Below, one piece after another: positions 57,911 through 64,000 of a stretch of DNA of 64,000 bases. Under the pieces are notes generated by a model. It did not search any database. It was not told the origin of the DNA and saw only the letters and a program-made list of their open reading frames with translations. The DNA is from Burkholderia arboris (GTDB lineage: Bacteria > Pseudomonadota > Gammaproteobacteria > Burkholderiales > Burkholderiaceae): the NCBI RefSeq assembly GCF_902499125.1, contig NZ_CABVPX010000037.1:1-64000 (forward strand). The letters run 5' to 3'. The position numbers were made by a program, and so were the translations under genes. How positions within the stretch are numbered: position 1 is the stretch's first letter; every line of letters begins with the position of its first letter.

Positions 57911-59119
57911 GTGAGCGAGACATCCAGCAGCACACTGCCCGAAGCCAGCCGCGCATCCGCTGCGCCGGTGGCCGAGCCGCCGACGCTGGCGGCGCTGGAA
58001 GCCCATCTCGCTCCGTACGCCGCACACGCGTCGCAGTCGCGCGGCCGCCGCCATCCGGAAACCCCGCCGGCGGCGCGCACCGAATTCCAGCGCGACCGCG
58101 ACCGCATCGTCCATTCGACCGCGTTCCGCCGCCTCGAATACAAGACGCAGGTCTTCGTCAATCACGAAGGCGACCTGTTCCGCACGCGCCTCACGCACAG
58201 CCTCGAAGTCGCGCAGATCGCGCGCTCGGTCGCGCGCAACCTGCGGCTGAACGAGGATCTCGTCGAAGCGATCTCGCTCGCGCACGATCTCGGCCACACG
58301 CCGTTCGGCCATGCCGGGCAGGACGCGCTGAATGCGTGCATGCGAGACCACGGCGGCTTCGAGCACAACCTGCAGAGCCTGGCGGTCGTCGACGAGCTCG
58401 AGGAGCACTACGGCGCGTTCAACGGGCTGAACCTGTGCTTCGAGACGCGCGAAGGCATCCTGAAACATTGCTCGCGCGAGAATGCGCGCAAGCTCGGCGC
58501 GCTCGGCGAGCGCTTCCTGCAGGGCCACCAGCCGTCGCTCGAAGCGCAGCTCGCGAACATCGCCGACGAAATCGCGTACAACAACCACGACGTCGACGAC
58601 GGCCTGCGTTCCGGCCTGATCACGATCGAGCAGCTCGCGGAAGTCGAGCTGTGGCAGCGTCACTACGAAGCGGCGCTCGCCGAATTCCCGCACCTCGAAG
58701 GCCGCCGGCTCGTGCACGAGACGGTGCGGCGCATCATCAACACGCTGATCGTCGACCTGATCGACGAAACCACGCGCCATCTCGCGCGCGTCGCGCCCGC
58801 GTCGCTTGACGACGTGCGCGCCGCGCCGCCGCTCGTGTCGCACAGCGAGACGGTCGCCGCACAGGCGGCCGCGCTCAAGCGCTTCCTCTTCAAGAACCTG
58901 TATCGCCACTACAAGGTGATGCGCATGGCGAGCAAGGCGCAGCGCGTCGTCACGGGGCTGTTCGACGCGTTCATCGACGATCCGCGCCTGCTGCCGCCGC
59001 CGTACCAGTCGGAAGACGCGGCACATCAGCCGCGTCTCGTCGCGCATTACATCGCCGGCATGACCGACCGCTTCGCGCTGAAGGAATATCAGCGCCTGTT
59101 CGTCATCAGCGACAACTGA
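57911..59119 (+). CDS. dgt: Deoxyguanosinetriphosphate triphosphohydrolase
   Basis: Dgt-type enzymes cleave dNTPs to nucleoside and triphosphate. The start is GTG at 57911 with TGGAGGAGAC directly upstream. The 402-residue protein has the HD metal site RLTHSLEVAQIARSVARNL and HDLGHTPFGHAGQDAL, plus FEHNLQSLAVVDELEEHYG and the later DEIAYNNHDVDDGLRSG. It has a 55-residue Ala/Pro-rich N-terminal extension before the conserved RTEFQRDRDRIVHSTAFRRL. It lies 41 bp after aroB, probably in the same operon. Confidence 0.95.
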   Translation: MSETSSSTLPEASRASAAPVAEPPTLAALEAHLAPYAAHASQSRGRRHPETPPAARTEFQRDRDRIVHSTAFRRLEYKTQVFVNHEGDLFRTRLTHSLEVAQIARSVARNLRLNEDLVEAISLAHDLGHTPFGHAGQDALNACMRDHGGFEHNLQSLAVVDELEEHYGAFNGLNLCFETREGILKHCSRENARKLGALGERFLQGHQPSLEAQLANIADEIAYNNHDVDDGLRSGLITIEQLAEVELWQRHYEAALAEFPHLEGRRLVHETVRRIINTLIVDLIDETTRHLARVAPASLDDVRAAPPLVSHSETVAAQAAALKRFLFKNLYRHYKVMRMASKAQRVVTGLFDAFIDDPRLLPPPYQSEDAAHQPRLVAHYIAGMTDRFALKEYQRLFVISDN

Positions 59120-59137
59120 CTGTCACAAACGATCACT
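59120..59137 (+). promoter_or_regulatory. Pho box-like half-site before ugpB
   Basis: CTGTCAC at 59120-59126 matches one half of the PhoB consensus repeat. The next half at the proper 11-bp step (GATCACT) matches poorly; CGATCAC at a 10-bp step is closer. It lies 84 bp before the ugpB start. The E. coli ugp operon is under PhoB control, so a weak Pho box is plausible but not shown. Confidence 0.3.
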
Positions 59138-59209
59138 AGACTTCGCCGGTTCAATGGCGACGGGAATGTTGCACACGCTGTTGGTAACGTTTTCATAGGA
59201 GAAGGGTCG

Positions 59210-60544
59210 ATGAAGAAGAAGCCTGCGGGGACACTGGTTCGCTCGATCGCGCTCGGCGGCGCGCTGATGTTCGGGGTGCAGCACGTGGCGCTCGCCGCGA
59301 CGGAAATTCAGTTCTGGCATGCGATGGAGGCCGCGCTCGGCGAGCGGGTCAATGCGATCGCCGACCAGTTCAACGCGTCGCAAAGCGACTACAAGATCGT
59401 GCCGGTCTTCAAGGGCACCTACGACCAGGCGCTCGCGGCCGGCATCGCCGCGTATCGCAGCGGTAACGCGCCGGCGATCCTCCAGGTGTACGAAGTCGGC
59501 ACGGCCACGATGATGCAGGCGAAGAAGGCCGTCGTGCCGGTCTCCGACGTGTTCAAGCAGGCCGGCGTGCCGCTCGACGAAAAGGCGTTCGTGCCGACCA
59601 TCGCGAGCTACTACAGCGACGCGAAGACGGGCCATCTCGTATCGATGCCGTTCAACAGCTCGACGCCGGTGCTGTACTACAACAAGGACGCGTTCAAGAA
59701 GGCCGGCCTCGATCCGAACCAGCCGCCGAAGACGTGGGCCGACGTGAAGGCCGATGCCGAGAAGCTGCGCAAGTCGGGGATGGCATGCGGCTTCACGACC
59801 GGCTGGCAGGGCTGGATCCAGCTCGAGAACTACAGCGCGTGGCACGGGCTGCCGTTCGCGAGCCGCAACAACGGCTTCGACGGCACCGACGCCGTGCTCG
59901 AATTCAACAAGCCGCAGCAGATCGCGCACATCGCGTTCCTGCAGCAGATGGCGAAGGACGGCACGTTCACGTATGCGGGCCGCAAGGATGAAGCGTCGGC
60001 GAAGTTCTACAGCGGCGACTGCGGGATCATGACGACATCGTCGGGCGCGCTCGCGAACGTGCAGAAGTTCGCGAAGTTCAGCTACGGCACCGGGATGATG
60101 CCGTACGACGCGAACGTGAAGGGCGCACCGCAGAACGCGATCATCGGCGGCGCGAGCCTGTGGGTGCTGGCCGGCAAGGATCCGGCGACCTACAAGGGCG
60201 TCGCGAAATTCCTCGCGTACCTCGCTTCGCCGGCGGTCGCCGCGAAGTGGCACCAGGACACGGGCTACCTGCCGGTCACGACCGCCGCGTACGACCTGAC
60301 GCGCCAGCAGGGCTACTACGCGAAGAACCCGAGCGCCGAAACGGCGATCAAGCAGATGCTGAACAAGCCGCCGCTGCCGTACACGAAGGGGCTGCGCCTG
60401 GGCAACATGCCGCAGATCCGCACGGTCGTCGACGAAGAGTTCGAACAGGTCTGGGCGCAGAAGAAGTCGCCGAAGGACGCGCTCGACTCGGCCGCGTCGC
60501 GCGGCGACGAACTGCTGCGCCGCTTCGAGAAGTCGGGCGGCTGA
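59210..60544 (+). CDS. ugpB: sn-Glycerol-3-phosphate ABC transporter, substrate-binding protein
   Basis: UgpB captures glycerol-3-phosphate and glycerophosphodiesters in the periplasm. The 444-residue protein has a signal peptide (MKKKPAGTLVRSIALGGALM, ending VALA-A near residue 28) and the UgpB family start EIQFWHAMEAALGERVNAIA. The ligand-site regions YRSGNAPAILQVYEVGTATM and MPFNSSTPVLYYNKDAFKKA are clear. AGGAGAAGG precedes the ATG. It is the first gene of ugpBAECQ. Confidence 0.95.
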   Translation: MKKKPAGTLVRSIALGGALMFGVQHVALAATEIQFWHAMEAALGERVNAIADQFNASQSDYKIVPVFKGTYDQALAAGIAAYRSGNAPAILQVYEVGTATMMQAKKAVVPVSDVFKQAGVPLDEKAFVPTIASYYSDAKTGHLVSMPFNSSTPVLYYNKDAFKKAGLDPNQPPKTWADVKADAEKLRKSGMACGFTTGWQGWIQLENYSAWHGLPFASRNNGFDGTDAVLEFNKPQQIAHIAFLQQMAKDGTFTYAGRKDEASAKFYSGDCGIMTTSSGALANVQKFAKFSYGTGMMPYDANVKGAPQNAIIGGASLWVLAGKDPATYKGVAKFLAYLASPAVAAKWHQDTGYLPVTTAAYDLTRQQGYYAKNPSAETAIKQMLNKPPLPYTKGLRLGNMPQIRTVVDEEFEQVWAQKKSPKDALDSAASRGDELLRRFEKSGG

Positions 60545-60640
60545 GCGCGCGTCGCTTCGTGCCGCCGGCGGCGCCGCGCGTGAGCGCGTGCCGTCCGGCG
60601 GCGCGGTTTCCTTTCCGTTTCGCCTGACCGGATCTCCGCG

Positions 60641-61525
60641 ATGCAATCCCGTTCCCGTTTCGGTACGAGCCTGGTGCCGTACCTGCTGATCGCGCCGCAG
60701 CTCGCGATCACGGCCGTGTTTTTCCTGTGGCCGGCCGGCGTCGCGCTGTGGCAGTCGACGCAGATGCAGGACGCGTTCGGCACGTCGAGCGAATTCGTCG
60801 GCTTCGCGAACTTCTCGCACCTGTTCGCCGATCCGCTGTATCTCGATTCGTTCCGCACGACGCTCGTGTTCAGTTCGCTCGTCACGGTGAGCGGGCTCGT
60901 CGTGTCGTTGCTGCTCGCCGCGTGCGCCGATCGCGTGATCCGCGGCGCGCGCGTGTACCGCACGCTGCTGATCTGGCCGTATGCGGTCGCACCGACGATC
61001 GCGGCCGTGCTGTGGGCGTTCCTGTTCAACCCCAGCATCGGCCTGATCACCTATGCGCTCGCGAAGAGCGGCATCGTGTGGAACCACGCGCTGAACGGCG
61101 GGCAGGCGATGTTCCTGGTCGTGCTGGCGTCGGTGTGGAAGCAGGTGAGCTACAACTTCCTGTTCTTCTACGCGGGCCTGCAGGCGATCCCGCGCTCGCT
61201 GATCGAGGCGGCGGCGATCGACGGCGCCGGGCCGGTGCGGCGCTTCTTCAACATCGTGCTGCCGCTGCTGTCGCCGACGAGTTTCTTCCTGCTGGTCGTG
61301 AACCTCGTCTACGCGTTCTTCGACACCTTCCCGGTGATCGACGCGGCCACCGGCGGCGGCCCCGCGCAGAGCACGAAGACGCTGATCTACAAGATCTTCG
61401 CGGAGGGCTTCCAGGGGCTCGACATCGGCAGTTCGGGCGCGCAGTCGGTCGTGCTGATGATCATCGTCGTCGGGCTCACGGTGATCCAGTTCCGCTTCGT
61501 CGAACGCAGGGTGCAATACGCATGA
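60641..61525 (+). CDS. ugpA: sn-Glycerol-3-phosphate ABC transporter, permease UgpA
   Basis: UgpA is one of two membrane permeases of the transporter. The 294-residue protein has six hydrophobic segments starting with LVPYLLIAPQLAITAVFFLW, and the ABC-contacting EAA loop EAAAIDGAGPVRRFFNIVLP near residue 188. It lies 96 bp after ugpB and overlaps ugpE by 4 bases. Confidence 0.95.
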   Translation: MQSRSRFGTSLVPYLLIAPQLAITAVFFLWPAGVALWQSTQMQDAFGTSSEFVGFANFSHLFADPLYLDSFRTTLVFSSLVTVSGLVVSLLLAACADRVIRGARVYRTLLIWPYAVAPTIAAVLWAFLFNPSIGLITYALAKSGIVWNHALNGGQAMFLVVLASVWKQVSYNFLFFYAGLQAIPRSLIEAAAIDGAGPVRRFFNIVLPLLSPTSFFLLVVNLVYAFFDTFPVIDAATGGGPAQSTKTLIYKIFAEGFQGLDIGSSGAQSVVLMIIVVGLTVIQFRFVERRVQYA

Positions 61526-62367
61526 TCGAAAATCGCAAGGGCTTCGACCTGTTCTGCCACGCGGTGCTGATCGCGGGCGTCGTGCTGATCGTGTTCCCCG
61601 TCTACGTCGCGTTCTGCGCGGCGACGATGAACGCGCAGGAAGTGTTCACGGTGCCGCTGTCGCTCGTGCCGAGCACGCACCTGTTCGAGAACGTCGCGTA
61701 CATCTGGGGGCACGGCAGCGGCGGTACGACGGCGCCGTTCGGCCGCCTGCTCGTGAACAGCTTCGCGATGGCGCTCGGCATCGCGGTCGGCAAGATCGCG
61801 GTGTCGATCCTGTCCGCGTACGCGATCGTCTATTTCCGCTTCCCGTTCCGCAACACGGCGTTCTGGCTGATCTTCATCACGCTGATGCTGCCGGTGGAAG
61901 TGCGGATCTTTCCGACCGTGCAGGTCGTGTCGACGCTGCACCTGACGAACACGTACGCCGGGCTCACGATGCCGCTGATCGCGTCGGCGACCGCGACGTT
62001 CCTGTTCCGCCAGTTCTTCATGACGCTGCCCGACGAACTGATGGACGCCGCGCGCATCGACGGCGCGGGGCCGCTGCGTTTCTTCTGGGACGTCGTGCTG
62101 CCGCTGTCGAAGACGAGCATCGCGGCGCTGTTCGTGATCACGTTCATCTACGGCTGGAACCAGTATCTGTGGCCGATCCTGATCACGACGGAAGCGTCGC
62201 TGTCGACGGCGGTGGTGGGCATCAAGACGATGATCGCGAGCGGCGACGCCGCGACCGAATGGCAATACGTGATGGCGGCGACGCTGCTGGCGATGATCCC
62301 GCCGCTCGTCGTCGTGCTGGCGATGCAGCGCTGGTTCGTGCGCGGCCTCGTCGATTCCGAGAAATGA
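61522..62367 (+). CDS. ugpE: sn-Glycerol-3-phosphate ABC transporter, permease UgpE
   Basis: The second permease. I take the ATG at 61522 (MIENRKGFDLFCHAVLIAGV), overlapping the ugpA stop, which gives 281 residues. Six hydrophobic segments are seen; the EAA loop DAARIDGAGPLRFFWDVVLP is near residue 178, and GWNQYLWPILIT is typical of the family. It is 32 bp before ugpC. Confidence 0.95.
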   Translation: MIENRKGFDLFCHAVLIAGVVLIVFPVYVAFCAATMNAQEVFTVPLSLVPSTHLFENVAYIWGHGSGGTTAPFGRLLVNSFAMALGIAVGKIAVSILSAYAIVYFRFPFRNTAFWLIFITLMLPVEVRIFPTVQVVSTLHLTNTYAGLTMPLIASATATFLFRQFFMTLPDELMDAARIDGAGPLRFFWDVVLPLSKTSIAALFVITFIYGWNQYLWPILITTEASLSTAVVGIKTMIASGDAATEWQYVMAATLLAMIPPLVVVLAMQRWFVRGLVDSEK

Positions 62368-62399
62368 ACCACGGACGGTAACCGGGAGAAGGACCAGGT

Positions 62400-63485
62400 A
62401 TGGCTGCGCTGAGCTTGAAGGGCGTCAGGAAATCCTACGACGGCAAGCAGCACGTGCTGCATGGCATCGACGTGGAGATCGCGGACGGCGAATTCATCGT
62501 GCTGGTCGGCCCGTCGGGCTGCGGCAAGTCGACGTTGCTGCGGATGATCGCGGGGCTCGAGTCCGTGACGGACGGCGAGATCGCGATCGGCGAGCGCGTC
62601 GTCAATACGCTCGAGCCGAAGGATCGCGACATCGCGATGGTGTTCCAGAACTATGCGTTGTACCCGCACATGACGGTCGCGCAGAACATGGGCTACGGGT
62701 TGAAGATCCGCGGAATCGAACGCGCGACGATCGATTCGCGGGTGGCCGCGGCCGCGAAGATCCTCGAACTGGAGCCGCTGCTCGCGCGGCGGCCGCGCGA
62801 GCTGTCGGGCGGCCAGCGGCAGCGCGTCGCGATGGGGCGTGCGATCGTGCGCGAGCCGTCGGTGTTCCTGTTCGACGAACCGTTGTCGAACCTCGACGCG
62901 AAGCTGCGCGTGCAGATGCGGCTCGAGATCCAGCGGCTGCATGCCCGGCTCGGGACAACGAGCGTCTACGTGACGCACGACCAGATCGAGGCGATGACGC
63001 TCGCGCAACGCGTGATCGTGATGAACCGCGGCTACGCGGAGCAGATCGGCGCGCCGGTCGACGTGTACGAGAAGCCGGCGACGGTGTTCGTCGCGGGCTT
63101 CATCGGCTCGCCGGCGATGAACCTGATGAACGGCCGGCTGTCGGAAGACGGCACGACCTTCACGGTCGCGGGCGGCGGCCCCGCGCTGCCGGTCGCCGGC
63201 GCGCCCGGCATCGGCACGGAGATCGCCACCGGGCGCGACTGGGTGCTCGGCGTGCGTCCCGAGCACATGACGCCGCAGCCGGGCGTCGCGCAGGCGACGC
63301 TGCCGGTCGACTCGTGCGAGCTGCTGGGCGCGGACAACCTCGCGCACGGCCGCTGGGGCGATCACGACGTCGCGGTGCGCCTGCCGCACGCGGACCGTCC
63401 TGCGCGCGGCACGGGGCTGGCGGCCGCACTGCCCGCGCACCGGCTGCATTTCTTCGATCCCGAAACCGGCAAGCGTGCCGGCTGA
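62400..63485 (+). CDS. ugpC: sn-Glycerol-3-phosphate ABC transporter, ATP-binding protein UgpC
   Basis: UgpC powers the transporter. The 361-residue protein has Walker A VGPSGCGKST (36-45), signature LSGGQRQRVAMGRAIVREP near residue 135, Walker B VFLFDEPLSNLDAK, the switch histidine in YVTHDQIEAMTLA, and a C-terminal regulatory domain of the MalK/UgpC type from about residue 240. An AGAAGGACCAGGT site precedes the ATG. Confidence 0.95.
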   Translation: MAALSLKGVRKSYDGKQHVLHGIDVEIADGEFIVLVGPSGCGKSTLLRMIAGLESVTDGEIAIGERVVNTLEPKDRDIAMVFQNYALYPHMTVAQNMGYGLKIRGIERATIDSRVAAAAKILELEPLLARRPRELSGGQRQRVAMGRAIVREPSVFLFDEPLSNLDAKLRVQMRLEIQRLHARLGTTSVYVTHDQIEAMTLAQRVIVMNRGYAEQIGAPVDVYEKPATVFVAGFIGSPAMNLMNGRLSEDGTTFTVAGGGPALPVAGAPGIGTEIATGRDWVLGVRPEHMTPQPGVAQATLPVDSCELLGADNLAHGRWGDHDVAVRLPHADRPARGTGLAAALPAHRLHFFDPETGKRAG

Positions 63486-63513
63486 CCCTGTTGTACTTGC
63501 CGAGAGACCGACG

Positions 63514-64000
63514 ATGACCCTCCGCACCGACTGGCCCTATCCGCGCGTCGTCGCCCATCGCGGCGGCGGCACGCTCGCGCCGGAGAACACGCTAGCCGGG
63601 CTCGACGAAGGCGCGCGGCGCGGGCACCGGATGGTCGAGTTCGACGCGAAGCTGTCGGCCGACGACGTGACGTTCCTGCTGCACGACGACACGGTCGACC
63701 GCACGTCGAACGGGCAGGGCGCGGCGGCGGGCATGCGTTATGCGGCGCTGGCCGCACTCGACGCGGGCGCATGGCGCGACGCGCGCTTCGCGGGCGAGCG
63801 GATGCCGACGCTCGAGGCGGCGGCGGCGCGCTGCATCGCGCACGGGCTGGCCGCGAATGTCGAGATCAAGCCGTGTCCGGGGCGCGAGCGCGAGACCGGG
63901 CAGCGCGTGGCGGCCGACGCGGCCACGTACTGGCGCGACGCCGCGGTGCCGCCGCTGCTGTCGTCATTCTCGTTCGATGCGCTGCAGCAGGCGCGCGCGA
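63514..64000 (+). CDS. ugpQ: Glycerophosphodiester phosphodiesterase, 5' part (runs off the window)
   Basis: The frame from ATG 63514 is open to the window end (162 codons). It has the GDPD catalytic start VVAHRGGGTLAPENT (His and Arg near residues 15-16), the metal-binding FDAKLSADDVTFLLHDDTVD near residue 48, and VEIKPCPGRERETG near residue 127. It hydrolyses glycerophosphodiesters to glycerol-3-phosphate plus an alcohol. It lies 28 bp after ugpC, as the last gene of the ugp operon; the C-terminal part is outside. Confidence 0.93.
   Translation, partial: MTLRTDWPYPRVVAHRGGGTLAPENTLAGLDEGARRGHRMVEFDAKLSADDVTFLLHDDTVDRTSNGQGAAAGMRYAALAALDAGAWRDARFAGERMPTLEAAAARCIAHGLAANVEIKPCPGRERETGQRVAADAATYWRDAAVPPLLSSFSFDALQQARA

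Overview
The window looks like a core stretch of the large chromosome of a Burkholderia species, most likely of the Burkholderia cepacia complex. I infer this from the high GC content, from recognisable Burkholderia-type translation and transcription proteins, and from the gene order (tRNA-tuf-tRNA-secE-nusG-rplKAJL-rpoBC, then recQ, then the str, S10, spc and alpha ribosomal operons). No search was run, so the species is not established. I see no phage, transposon, CRISPR array or plasmid signature.

Layout. 1-107: 3' end of a 5S rRNA and its terminator, so an rRNA operon enters from the left. 108-2269: gene-poor, with one Cys-rich secreted protein of unknown function on the minus strand. 2270-16326: tRNA-Tyr/Gly/Thr, tuf, tRNA-Trp, secE, nusG, rplK, rplA, rplJ, rplL, rpoB, rpoC and a strong terminator. 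16523-18370: recQ. 18430-23180: str operon (rpsL, rpsG, fusA, second tuf). 23363-28595: S10 operon. 28662-34742: spc operon with infA and rpmJ. 34781-37989: alpha operon. Several spacers contain promoter-like sequences, attenuator-like hairpins or structured leaders, so this block is probably read as several partly independent units.

38191-49443 holds mostly envelope redox and cytochrome functions: cutA-dsbD, hemB (haem synthesis), engB, a cytochrome c4, the System II cytochrome c maturation pair resB-ccsA, the periplasmic methionine sulfoxide reductase pair msrP-msrQ, then lptM and cyaY. Between hemB and engB lies a probable small RNA on the plus strand with an anti-Shine-Dalgarno-like loop; it is the best candidate here for a little-described element.

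49526-59119 holds ponA (PBP1a), diverging from a type IV pilus assembly cluster pilM-pilN-pilO/P-pilQ that runs into aroK-aroB-dgt. The pilus cluster is compact: pilP appears fused to pilO and PilQ is short. 59210-64000 is a glycerol-3-phosphate uptake operon ugpBAEC, ending in a glycerophosphodiester phosphodiesterase (ugpQ) cut by the window edge.

How it works together. The left two thirds encodes the ribosome, RNA polymerase core, elongation factors and Sec channel. The right third supplies envelope redox maintenance, peptidoglycan synthesis, pilus assembly, aromatic amino acid precursors and phosphate/glycerol scavenging.
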